The translations under genes were made by a program, and so were the position numbers. Positions 14,425 to 22,512 of a DNA stretch of 26,899 nucleotides are shown here, in pieces. The stretch covers positions 1 through 26,899 of the forward strand of contig JAZSPR010000001.1 in assembly GCA_045537555.1 (NCBI GenBank), read 5' to 3'. Each line of letters starts with the position of its first letter. The stretch's first letter is position 1. The notes under the pieces are model-generated. The model made no database searches. It had not been told where the DNA came from and saw nothing but the letters and a program-made list of their open reading frames with translations. The stretch comes from UBA1081 sp045537555 (GTDB taxonomy: Bacteria; Bacillota; Clostridia; Oscillospirales; Acutalibacteraceae).

Positions 14425-16652
14425 ATTGCTTCATGGAATGTTCTGCTGATAACTTCTCTCTGCTGTTCACGTGAAAGCTTATTGAAGTTAACCGCATAAC
14501 CTGAAACACGGATTGTGAGATTGGGATACTTTTCGGGATTCTCATAAGCATCCATAAGTGTTTCACGGTTCAGAACATTAATATTTATATGATGTGCCTT
14601 CTTTGAGAAGTACCCGTCAAGAATAGCTACAAGGTTTGTGACTCTCGCTTCCTCTGTCTTGCCGAGTGCTTCGGGAGTAATAGAGAATGTGTTTGAAACA
14701 CCGTCACGGCAGTCATCATAACTGATTTTTGCAACTGAGTTAAGTGAAGCGAGAGCACCGTTCTTCTCTCTGTTATGCATGGGATTTGCACCGGGTGCAA
14801 AGGGTGCGGATGTCTTTCTGCCGTCGGGAGTAGCACCTGTATTCTTTCCGTACATGACATTTGATGTGATTGTAAGAACAGAAAGTGTATGAATTGCATC
14901 TCTGTAAGCAGGAGTCTTACGAAGCTCTGTTATTACACGGTGAGTCATATCCTTTGCAATAAGGTCTACTCTGTCATCATCATTGCCGTAGGTGGGGAAT
15001 TCACCGACAGTATTGAAATCAACAATATAACCCTTGCTGTCCTTTACGGGATGAACATCTGCAAATTTGATTGCACTGAGTGAATCGGCTACAACTGAAA
15101 GACCTGCAATACCGAATGCCATAAGACGCTCAACATCAGTGTCGTGAAGAGCCATCTGTGTTTTTTCATAGCAATATTTATCATGCATATAGTGAATGAT
15201 ATTCATTGTATTTACATAAAGTTTGCTCAGCCATTGAATGTAGATATCAAAACGCTCAATTACCTTGTCAAAGTCGAGTTTATTTGTATCCATAACTTCC
15301 ATCTGAGGACCGATGTGCATACCGCTTGTGGTGTCATAACCGCCGTTGATTGCGATAAGAAGAAGTTTTGCAAGATTACATCTTGCACCAAAGAACTGCA
15401 TCTGCTTGCCTATTCTCATGGCAGAAACACAACATGCTATCGCATAATCATCGCCGTAAATCGGACGCATAATATCATCATTTTCATACTGAATGGAGTC
15501 AGTATCAGCCGAAACCTTTGCGCAGAACTTCTTGAAATTATCGGGAAGAGATGTTGACCAGAGAATTGTAAGGTTAGGTTCAGGTGATGAACCGAGAGTG
15601 TAAAGAGTGTTGAGCATTCGGTAGCTTGACTTTGTGACAAGTGTTCTGCCGTCTTCCCCCATACCTCCAACAGCTTCTGTAATCCACATAGGATCGCCGC
15701 CGAAAAGTTCATTGTATTCGGGAGTTCTCAGATGTCTCGCAATACGGAGTTTTATAACGAAATCGTCCATGAGTTCCTGTGCCTGTTCTTCTGTAAGAAC
15801 ACCATTTTCAATATCTCTTTCAAAATAGATGTCGAAAAATGTACTGACTCTGCCGAGAGACATTGCCGCACCGTTCTGCTCTTTAATAGCACCGAGATAA
15901 CCGAAATAAGTCCATTGAATAGCTTCCCTTGCATTTTCAGCAGGCTTACTGATGTCAAAACCGTACATCTGTGCCATTTCTTTAAGTTTACCAAGGAATG
16001 CAATCTGCTGAAATAGTTCTTCATCAAGTCTTGTCTGTTCTGCATCAAAAATACTGTCTGACAGAGCATCTTTGTCTTTTTTCTTTTCTTCAATAAGTCT
16101 GTCGACACCGTAAAGAGCAACTCTTCTGTAGTCACCTATAATTCTTCCTCTGCCGTAAGCATCAGGAAGACCTGTGATGACATGACATTTTCTTGCTTTA
16201 CGCATTTCATCGGTATAAGCACGGAAAACACCGTCATTATGTGTTGTACGGTAGTGGAATTCCTCTTCTATTTTATCACTGAGTTTATAGCCGTATGCTT
16301 CACAAGCCTGACGAGCCATTCTGATTCCGCCGAAAGGACATACGCCTCTCTTGAGAGGTCTGTTTGTCTGCATACCGACAATGATTTCATTTTCCTTATC
16401 AATATATCCAGGCGAATAACTTGTCAGTGAAGAAACAGTTGCCGTGTCAATTTCAAGAACGCCGCCGAACTGTCTTTCAAGGGCAAAAAGTCCCTGAACA
16501 TTTTTCATCATGAGCTTTGTTCTGTCGGTAGCACCTGCAAGGAATGATTCATCACCGGTGTATTCTTTATAATTGGTCTGAATAAAATCACGGACATTTA
16601 TTTCATTTTTCCATGTTTCGCCTTTAAAACCGTTCCAGTTTTTGTGTTCCAT
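14421..16652 (-). CDS. pflB: Formate C-acetyltransferase (pyruvate formate-lyase)
   Basis: A 743-residue cytoplasmic glycyl-radical enzyme: pyruvate plus CoA gives acetyl-CoA and formate, without oxygen. The catalytic cysteine pair is Cys407-Cys408 in IACCVSAM. The radical Gly718 is in IRVSGYAVNF, 26 residues from the end. The N-terminus (WNGFKGETWKNEINVRDFI) and overall length match the E. coli type, not the glycerol or choline lyases. GGAGG (16662-16666) lies 9 bases before the ATG. Expression is controlled by a strong promoter at 16826-16854 and a ZTP riboswitch with terminator in a leader of about 165 bases. Confidence 0.98.
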   Translation of the reverse strand: MEHKNWNGFKGETWKNEINVRDFIQTNYKEYTGDESFLAGATDRTKLMMKNVQGLFALERQFGGVLEIDTATVSSLTSYSPGYIDKENEIIVGMQTNRPLKRGVCPFGGIRMARQACEAYGYKLSDKIEEEFHYRTTHNDGVFRAYTDEMRKARKCHVITGLPDAYGRGRIIGDYRRVALYGVDRLIEEKKKDKDALSDSIFDAEQTRLDEELFQQIAFLGKLKEMAQMYGFDISKPAENAREAIQWTYFGYLGAIKEQNGAAMSLGRVSTFFDIYFERDIENGVLTEEQAQELMDDFVIKLRIARHLRTPEYNELFGGDPMWITEAVGGMGEDGRTLVTKSSYRMLNTLYTLGSSPEPNLTILWSTSLPDNFKKFCAKVSADTDSIQYENDDIMRPIYGDDYAIACCVSAMRIGKQMQFFGARCNLAKLLLIAINGGYDTTSGMHIGPQMEVMDTNKLDFDKVIERFDIYIQWLSKLYVNTMNIIHYMHDKYCYEKTQMALHDTDVERLMAFGIAGLSVVADSLSAIKFADVHPVKDSKGYIVDFNTVGEFPTYGNDDDRVDLIAKDMTHRVITELRKTPAYRDAIHTLSVLTITSNVMYGKNTGATPDGRKTSAPFAPGANPMHNREKNGALASLNSVAKISYDDCRDGVSNTFSITPEALGKTEEARVTNLVAILDGYFSKKAHHININVLNRETLMDAYENPEKYPNLTIRVSGYAVNFNKLSREQQREVISRTFHEAI

Positions 16653-16696
16653 AAAATTTTACCTCCATAACTGTGTGTTGATTTGCCCTATAGAGT

Positions 16697-16742
16697 AAAA
16701 AAAAGGACAAATCAGTTTTAACATAATAAAACCAATTTGCCC
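16697..16742 (-). terminator. ZTP-riboswitch-controlled terminator in the pflB leader
   Basis: Reading minus, 16727-16742 pairs with 16705-16720 (16 pairs, three G-U) and is followed by eight T (16697-16704). The 5' arm starts in the GGGC of the aptamer's conserved end (16738-16742), so ligand-bound aptamer and terminator exclude each other. This predicts an ON switch: ZMP/ZTP lets transcription continue into pflB. Confidence 0.88.
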
Positions 16743-16819
16743 AGACGGTCGGCATTTCTATATTTTAATAAGAACATTCCCTTGCAGTTATCTGCATTAT
16801 CCGTCAGTTGTGTTCTTAC
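16738..16819 (-). promoter_or_regulatory. ZTP riboswitch (pfl motif) aptamer
   Basis: Reading minus: P1 arms TAAGAACA (16811-16818) and TGTTCTTA (16769-16776) enclose ACTGACGGA, a TGCAG-ATAA-CTGCA hairpin and AGGGA. A short linker leads to the hallmark GCCGACCGTCTGGGCA (16738-16753). GACGG of the first domain (16801-16805) and CCGTC of the second loop (16744-16748) form a perfect 5-pair pseudoknot. This matches my memory of the pfl-motif class, which senses ZMP/ZTP, the signal of 10-formyl-tetrahydrofolate shortage, and which was named for its position before pfl genes. No covariance-model search was possible. Confidence 0.92.
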
Positions 16820-16825
16820 ATCGTT

Positions 16826-16854
16826 ATTATACAATAACTATATATTGTTGTCAA
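16826..16854 (-). promoter_or_regulatory. Consensus promoter of pflB-pflA
   Basis: Perfect TTGACA (16849-16854) and TATAAT (16826-16831), 17 bases apart. The start is near 16819, at the first base before aptamer P1. This is the strongest promoter in the window, consistent with a highly expressed gene throttled downstream by a riboswitch. The gap from 16855 to the pfkA terminator (16927) is AT-rich and shows nothing else. Confidence 0.92.
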
Positions 16855-16927
16855 TCTATAATTTTTACATATTAAAGAACAATTTATAGTATTTATTTAT
16901 GCAAAAATTTTTATATTTCAAGAAAAG

Positions 16928-16955
16928 AAAAAAGCATCCGAAAAAGGATGCTTTT
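16928..16955 (-). terminator. Terminator of pfkA
   Basis: A perfect 10-bp stem (16930-16939 with 16946-16955, core GCATCC/GGATGC), 6-base loop, followed on the minus strand by TTTTTTCTTTTC. It is 6 bases past the pfkA stop. Confidence 0.92.
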
Positions 16956-16961
16956 GCAATT

Positions 16962-17936
16962 TTAGATAGAAATTTCGTGTGCAATTCTGTAGAGATCGAG
17001 ATTGATTGTATTCTTCATATTAAGGGCTTCATAAATATCAAAGTCCATAACATCTTCTTTCTGCATTGCAACAACTCTGTTACCTACACCTTTCATAAGA
17101 AGGTGAACAGCATAGTTACCCATTTCACTTGCAACAAGTCTGTCACGAAGTGAAGGTGAACCGCCTCTCTGAACGTGGCCGAGAACAGTTGCACGACTTT
17201 CAACGCCTGTCTTTTCTTCGATAATTTTAGCAAGATTATCAACACCGCCGATTTTCTCTGAAACACCTTCAGCAACGATGATGATAAAGTGCTTTTTATC
17301 GGTCTTCTGTGTTCTCTTCATTCTTTCGATAACATCTTTTTCAATATCGAAATCAACTTCTGGAATAAGGATAGATGTTGCACCGATTGCAATACCTGAA
17401 TTAAGAGCAATATAACCCGCTCTTCTGCCCATAACTTCAACAACTGAGCAACGGTCGTGTGATTCAGTTGTGTCACGGATTCTGTCAACCATATCCATAA
17501 CTGTATTCATTGCAGTATCATAACCGATTGTGTAATCACAGCAAGCAATATCGTTATCAATTGTTCCGGGAACACCGATTGTGGGGATACCGCGGAGTGA
17601 AAGATCACGTGCACCTCTGAATGAGCCGTCACCACCGATAACAACAACGCCTTCAATTCCGTTTGCTTTACACACGTCAAGAGCCTTCTGCATTCCTTCT
17701 TCTGTCTTGAATTCAGGACTTCTTGCAGAATAGAGCATTGTGCCGCCTCTGTGAATAATATCTGAAACTGTACGGAGATTCATTTCATACATATCTCCGT
17801 TCATAAGTCCGTTATAACCTCTGCGGATACCGAGAACTCGCATTCCGTTCTCGCAACCTGTTCTGACAACGGCTCTGATAGCCGCATTCATTCCGGGTGC
17901 GTCGCCGCCGCTTGTAAGCACAGCAATAGTCTTCAT
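16962..17936 (-). CDS. pfkA: ATP-dependent 6-phosphofructokinase
   Basis: A 324-residue glycolytic enzyme: fructose 6-phosphate plus ATP gives fructose 1,6-bisphosphate. It shows MKTIAVLTSGGDAPGMNAAI, GGDGSFRGA (Gly after GGD, the ATP rather than pyrophosphate form), catalytic PGTIDNDI, and MGRRAGYIAL. I start at 17936 because GGAGG (17947-17951) is 10 bases upstream. A longer reading from 17999 would start upstream of the -10 box and lacks a binding site. It follows dnaE by 106 bases but has its own promoter. Confidence 0.96.
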   Translation of the reverse strand: MKTIAVLTSGGDAPGMNAAIRAVVRTGCENGMRVLGIRRGYNGLMNGDMYEMNLRTVSDIIHRGGTMLYSARSPEFKTEEGMQKALDVCKANGIEGVVVIGGDGSFRGARDLSLRGIPTIGVPGTIDNDIACCDYTIGYDTAMNTVMDMVDRIRDTTESHDRCSVVEVMGRRAGYIALNSGIAIGATSILIPEVDFDIEKDVIERMKRTQKTDKKHFIIIVAEGVSEKIGGVDNLAKIIEEKTGVESRATVLGHVQRGGSPSLRDRLVASEMGNYAVHLLMKGVGNRVVAMQKEDVMDFDIYEALNMKNTINLDLYRIAHEISI

Positions 17937-17981
17937 AAGACAAATACCTCCAACTGAGTACATAGTAACAATAATACTAAT

Positions 17982-18010
17982 ATAATAATCTAAAGGCAAA
18001 TTTTAGTCAA
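17982..18010 (-). promoter_or_regulatory. Promoter of pfkA
   Basis: TTGACT (18005-18010) and TATTAT (17982-17987), 17 bases apart on the minus strand; start near 17975, leader about 39 bases. It lies between the dnaE stop and the pfkA start, so pfkA need not rely on dnaE read-through. Confidence 0.75.
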
Positions 18011-18042
18011 TTGATTATTTTGTCAAAAAACATCGTATTTTT

Positions 18043-21000
18043 TCAGTTTTTTAATACAACATTACTATTACCTAAAATATTCTGTAATTTTCCGTAAAGT
18101 GTAGCAGTAACCGAGGTGCTGATACCCGTCTGCATATTGTATTTATTGATATCCGTATAATAAAGATGTACCGGAGTAGGACCTGAATATTGAGTTATAA
18201 GAGGCATAATCTGATTAATTTCCGCACAGTTCTGAGACGGCAAACGAAGAAACAAACCTCTTGTTGATGATTTTTTTGCAGGAGTTGAAATCCGGTTTTT
18301 TGCAGGTTCCTGAACAGGAGCAGAAACAGTAGTTTCTTCATCAGCTTCATATGAAACAGCAAGAGGGATATCTCTGCTTATAGGTCTGTATTCAGGCGGG
18401 GGCGGAGCTGACGGCAACGGTGCTGTTAATGACTCAGTTTTCGGAGCAAGTTCAATTGAATCAAGAGAAAGTTTTGATTCAGAGTCATCACTGAGCTCAA
18501 GTCTGCCTTCAATAATTACAATATTATCTTCAACGAGAAGATCTGCAACCTGTTCCATTTTTTTCGGAAAAACAACTACTTCAATGGAACCTGTAACGTC
18601 TTCAGCCTGAAGGAATGCCATTGTAGTATTGTTTTTTGTAACCTTCTTCTTTACTGTTGACAGAATTGTAAGAATTTTTACACGCTGACCGCTTTTATAC
18701 TGAGAATTTTTATCATTAACATCAGCTTCAAGCAAATCAATTGTTTTTGCGGCATTAATTTTTCTCGCATAATCTTTATATGCAGTCATAGGATGTCCTG
18801 ACATATAAATACCGGTAGCTTCTTTTTCAAGCTGCAATATTTCTTTTTCTGAAAACTCTTTAATATCGGGAATTTCAGGTTCTGAAGCCTTTGCAAGTTC
18901 CTGACTCATATCAAAGAATCCAAGCTGTCCCGATACACTTGCTTTTTTATCACTTTCAAGGCTTTCAACAACAATGTCCATCATTGCAAGCATCTGATTT
19001 CTGTTTGCGCCGAGATTATCAAGAGCACCGGCTTTTATAAGATGTTCAACACTTCTTCTGTTGAATTCTTGACCGTATGTACGCTTGCAGAAAGAGAAAA
19101 ATGTGTCATAATTTCCGTTTTCTTTACGTTCACGGATAATAAGTTCAATATATGACTGAGCAACATTTTTAACGGCAAGAAGACCGAAACGGACAGCATT
19201 TTCTTCAACCGTGAATTCTTCAGATGAAGCATTGACATGAGGCGGAAGAACGGAAATGCCGAGGTTGGCGCATTCAGCAATGTTTGCTACGAGTTTATCG
19301 GCATTTGAAAGCACACTTGTCAGCATAGCAGCCATAAATTCACAAGGGTAATGACAACGAAGCCATGCTGTCTGATATGTGACATATGCATATGCAGCTG
19401 AATGTGATTTATTAAACGCGTATGATGCAAATGATGCCATATCATCAAAAATAGCATTAGCCGCTTCAGGAGTAATTCCTCGTTTTACACATCCGTCACA
19501 AGGAGAAGAACCGTCGGAACCGTCAGAGCCGTAAAGAAAATATTTTCTCTGTTGTTCGAGGACATCTGCCTGTTTTTTTGCAACTGCTCGACGAACCATA
19601 TCAGCAGCACCGAGTGAATAACCGGCAAGGTCCTGGAAAATTCTCATAACCTGTTCCTGATATACGATTGTACCGTAGGTAACATCAAGAATGGGGGCGA
19701 GTTCGGGTGTATGATATTTGATTTCATCGGGATGCGCTCTGTTTTCTAGATAACCGGGGATGAAATCCATGGGACCCGGTCGGTAAAGAGCGATAACTGC
19801 AATAATATCTTCAAGACAGTTGGGATGCATGTTAATCATAAGTGATCTGATACCTGCAGATTCACACTGGAACACACAGCTTGTTCCGCCCTGTGCAAGC
19901 ATGTCGTAAGTTTCGGGGTCGTCAATGTCAATGTCATATACATCGAAATCCGGTACTTTTGCACGGACAAGCTTTTCCGCATCAGTAACAACCGTAAGAG
20001 TACGAAGACCGAGGAAGTCCATTTTAAGAAGACCGAGTGATTCAACCCAGCCTTTATAATACTGTGTAACGACAGAATCACCCGATTTAAAGAGAGGAAC
20101 ATAAGTGTCAACGGGGTCACGGCAGATAACAACACCGGCGGCATGCATACCTGTATTACGTACCATACCCTCGATTTTCATTGAAATATCAACAAGGTTT
20201 TTAATCTGAGAATCGCCTTCATAAAGTTTTCTGAAATCCTGACTGGCTTCAAGAGCTTTTGCGATCGTCATACCGAGGTCACCGGGAATTTCTTTTGTTA
20301 CAGCCTGAACAATGTTCAGCGGAATGCCGAGAACACGTCCGACATCACGCACGGCACCTTTTGCCGCCATTGTGCCGAATGTTGCAATCTGTGCAACATG
20401 GTCATCACCGTATTTACGTTTAACATATTCTATAACTTCAGGTCTTCTCACGTAACAGAAGTCGATATCAAAGTCGGGCATGCTGACACGTTCGGGATTA
20501 AGGAAACGTTCAAACAGCAAATCATAACGCATAGGGTCAATAGCCGTAATTCCGACACAATATGCCGCTATACTGCCGGCACCGGAGCCTCGTCCGGGAC
20601 CGACAGGGATTCCGACAGAACGTGCGTAGTTTATATAGTCCCATACAATAAGGAAATAATCTGTAAAGCCCATTGAATCAATAATTCCGAGCTCATAATC
20701 AAGTCTGTCCTTGTATTCCTGAGGACCGTTTTCACCGTATCTTTTCACGAAGCCGTCATAACAAAGCTTCTGAAAATACTCAAAATGTGTCATTCCTTCG
20801 GGAACATCATAATTGGGAAGAATTGAATTACCGAATTTAAAATCAACATTACACATTTCGGCAATTTTATTTGTATTTTCAATAGCATCAGGATATTCAG
20901 GGAAAAGCGAAAGCATTTCTTCGCCCGATTTGACATAAAATTCTTCTGTGGAGAAGCCCATTCCGGTATCTTCGGCAATAGTTTTCTTTGTCTGGATACA

Positions 21001-21666
21001 AAGAAGAATCTTCTGAATTTCGGCATCTTCTTTTTTGACATAATGAGCATCATTTGTGGCAACAAGAGGAATATCAAGTTCACGGGCAATTCTTATAATA
21101 TCAGGATTTGTTCTGTGTTGCTCATCAATTCCGTGGTCCTGAATTTCCATATAATAATTGCCTTCACCGAAGAGGTTTTTATACCACAGGGCAGTATTTT
21201 TTGCACCTTCATAATCGTTTCTCAGAAGTGCCTGAGGAATTTCACCTGCAAGACAGGCAGATAGACAGATAAGGTCTTCATGATACTCTTCAAGAATATC
21301 ATGATCGATTCTCGGTTTTGTATAAAAACCTTCTGTCCATGCTGCAGAAACAAGTTTAATAAGATTTTTGTAACCGTTTTCATTCTTTGCAAGAAGAACA
21401 AGGTGATAACGCTGGTTATCAAGGCCGTGTACTTTGTCAAAACGTGTTCTGGGGGCAACATAAACCTCACAGCCGATAATAGGTTTTATTCCCTCGGCTT
21501 TACATGCTTTATAAAAGTCAATACAACCGTGCATAACACCATGGTCAGTAATTGCAATTGCAGTCTGCCCCAGTTCTTTTACGTGTTTTATAAGAGGTTT
21601 TATACGGCAAGCACCGTCGAGGATGCTGTATTCCGTATGAATATGCAGATGTGTAAAATTAACCAT
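18043..21666 (-). CDS. dnaE: DNA polymerase III alpha subunit (DnaE)
   Basis: A 1207-residue replicative C-family polymerase. The N-terminal PHP domain keeps metal-ligand motifs: HLHIHTEYS (His8, His10), Asp17, TDHG (His42), GCEVY (Glu67) and NDAHY (206-208). Catalytic Asp residues lie in PDFDIDF (398-402) and LLKMDFLGL. A helix-hairpin-helix region follows, then an OB-fold (SGQRVKILTILSTVKKKVTK), a Pro/Glu-rich linker (about 1074-1135) and a conserved tail. Insertion GSDGSDGSSPCDGC interrupts the stretch between EQQRKYF and KRGITPEAAN, where relatives have a short turn. The PolC-type inserted epsilon exonuclease is absent. Its ATG is 3 bases after the araD stop with AGGGAAAG inside the araD end, so it is coupled to araD. 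It is longer than E. coli DnaE (1160), explained by the insert and linker. Confidence 0.96.
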   Translation of the reverse strand: MVNFTHLHIHTEYSILDGACRIKPLIKHVKELGQTAIAITDHGVMHGCIDFYKACKAEGIKPIIGCEVYVAPRTRFDKVHGLDNQRYHLVLLAKNENGYKNLIKLVSAAWTEGFYTKPRIDHDILEEYHEDLICLSACLAGEIPQALLRNDYEGAKNTALWYKNLFGEGNYYMEIQDHGIDEQHRTNPDIIRIARELDIPLVATNDAHYVKKEDAEIQKILLCIQTKKTIAEDTGMGFSTEEFYVKSGEEMLSLFPEYPDAIENTNKIAEMCNVDFKFGNSILPNYDVPEGMTHFEYFQKLCYDGFVKRYGENGPQEYKDRLDYELGIIDSMGFTDYFLIVWDYINYARSVGIPVGPGRGSGAGSIAAYCVGITAIDPMRYDLLFERFLNPERVSMPDFDIDFCYVRRPEVIEYVKRKYGDDHVAQIATFGTMAAKGAVRDVGRVLGIPLNIVQAVTKEIPGDLGMTIAKALEASQDFRKLYEGDSQIKNLVDISMKIEGMVRNTGMHAAGVVICRDPVDTYVPLFKSGDSVVTQYYKGWVESLGLLKMDFLGLRTLTVVTDAEKLVRAKVPDFDVYDIDIDDPETYDMLAQGGTSCVFQCESAGIRSLMINMHPNCLEDIIAVIALYRPGPMDFIPGYLENRAHPDEIKYHTPELAPILDVTYGTIVYQEQVMRIFQDLAGYSLGAADMVRRAVAKKQADVLEQQRKYFLYGSDGSDGSSPCDGCVKRGITPEAANAIFDDMASFASYAFNKSHSAAYAYVTYQTAWLRCHYPCEFMAAMLTSVLSNADKLVANIAECANLGISVLPPHVNASSEEFTVEENAVRFGLLAVKNVAQSYIELIIRERKENGNYDTFFSFCKRTYGQEFNRRSVEHLIKAGALDNLGANRNQMLAMMDIVVESLESDKKASVSGQLGFFDMSQELAKASEPEIPDIKEFSEKEILQLEKEATGIYMSGHPMTAYKDYARKINAAKTIDLLEADVNDKNSQYKSGQRVKILTILSTVKKKVTKNNTTMAFLQAEDVTGSIEVVVFPKKMEQVADLLVEDNIVIIEGRLELSDDSESKLSLDSIELAPKTESLTAPLPSAPPPPEYRPISRDIPLAVSYEADEETTVSAPVQEPAKNRISTPAKKSSTRGLFLRLPSQNCAEINQIMPLITQYSGPTPVHLYYTDINKYNMQTGISTSVTATLYGKLQNILGNSNVVLKN

Positions 21667-21669
21667 AAC

Positions 21670-22368
21670 TTACTTTCCCTGTCCGTAATATGCGTTTGCT
21701 CCGTGTTTTCGGAGATAATGTTTATCAAGAAGAAATGAATCAATGTCCTGAACATCGGGATTGAGCATAAATGTATTGAGTGCCATTTCGGCAACAATTT
21801 CTAGTGTGGCTGCATTTTCGGTTGCTTTTACGGGATTTTTACCCCATGCAAAAACTCCGTGTGAACGAACAAGCACACCGGGGACAGCATTGGCATTGAG
21901 TTTATTATCCTTAAAATGATTACAGATAACAACTCCCGTATTTTTTTCATAAGCAGAATTGATTTCATCTTCAGTCAAACTTCTTGTGCAAGGCACAGCA
22001 CCGTATGAAAAGTCAGCATGAGTGGTACCGAGAGGAGGAATAGGTCTGCCTGACTGAGCAAATGCGGTTGCGTACTTTGAATGAGTATGTACTGCACCAC
22101 CTATTTCGGGGAATGCTTTATAAAGTTCAATGTGTGTAAGTGTATCTAAAGACGGGTTATATTTACTGTCAATAACATTACCGTCAAAGTCAACAACAAC
22201 CATCATCTCCCATGTAAGTTCGGGATAAGGCACACCTGACGGCTTGATAACTATAACATTGTTTTTTCTGTCAACACCCGAAGCATTACCCCATGTAAAG
22301 GGAGCAAGTCCGTATTCGGGCAAAAGCATATTTGCTTTGTATACTTCTTTTTTGAGTTCATCAAACAT
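21670..22368 (-). CDS. araD: L-ribulose-5-phosphate 4-epimerase
   Basis: A 232-residue class II aldolase-like enzyme converting L-ribulose 5-phosphate to D-xylulose 5-phosphate. Seen: NLLPEYGL-like start (MLLPEYGLAPFTWGNASGVD), KPSGVPY, zinc ligands HTHSKYA and SHGVFAWG, GTTHADFSYG, and the C-terminal KHYLRKHGANAYYGQ that distinguishes AraD from fuculose aldolases. AGGTGAT lies a few bases before the ATG. No araA or araB is adjacent; instead it is first in a unit with dnaE. Its product is also that of XylAB, so it joins the same pentose phosphate entry point. Confidence 0.95.
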   Translation of the reverse strand: MFDELKKEVYKANMLLPEYGLAPFTWGNASGVDRKNNVIVIKPSGVPYPELTWEMMVVVDFDGNVIDSKYNPSLDTLTHIELYKAFPEIGGAVHTHSKYATAFAQSGRPIPPLGTTHADFSYGAVPCTRSLTEDEINSAYEKNTGVVICNHFKDNKLNANAVPGVLVRSHGVFAWGKNPVKATENAATLEIVAEMALNTFMLNPDVQDIDSFLLDKHYLRKHGANAYYGQGK

Positions 22369-22402
22369 TTAATATCACCTGATGCAAAATAATCTATTTT
22401 AT

Positions 22403-22431
22403 ATTTTATAACAAAACGTAATGATTTTCAA
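22403..22431 (-). promoter_or_regulatory. Promoter of araD-dnaE
   Basis: TTGAAA (22426-22431) and TAAAAT (22403-22408) with a 17-base gap on the minus strand. An overlapping TATAAA with 15-base spacing is less likely. No other promoter is seen before dnaE, so this probably drives the polymerase gene too. Confidence 0.6.
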
Positions 22432-22485
22432 GAGAATCTGACATAATCATAATTAACATTATGCACAAAAAATTGAACATAACTG

Positions 22486-22508
22486 AAAAAGGTGCCGCAA
22501 AGCACCTT
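22486..22508 (-). terminator. Terminator of the comM-like gene
   Basis: AAGGTGC (22502-22508 on minus) pairs with GCACCTT (22489-22495) around a 6-base loop and continues into TTTTT. An outer AACTGA/TCAGTT pairing (22513-22518 with 22481-22486) includes the stop codon. Confidence 0.8.
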
Positions 22509-22512
22509 ATAA

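Noticed and set aside
16899..17153. 84-codon plus-strand frame across the pfkA terminator
   Set aside because: Lys-rich start is the terminator's A/T tract and the rest is antisense to pfkA; no binding site.
17937..17999. Longer start for pfkA
   Set aside because: The ATG at 17999 is upstream of the predicted -10 box and adds 21 residues absent from the family; 17936 has GGAGG at correct spacing.
18023..18054. AAAAAAC/GTTTTTT pairing after dnaE as terminator
   Set aside because: Seven pairs with one GC and a 14-base loop is too weak; dnaE may simply read into pfkA.
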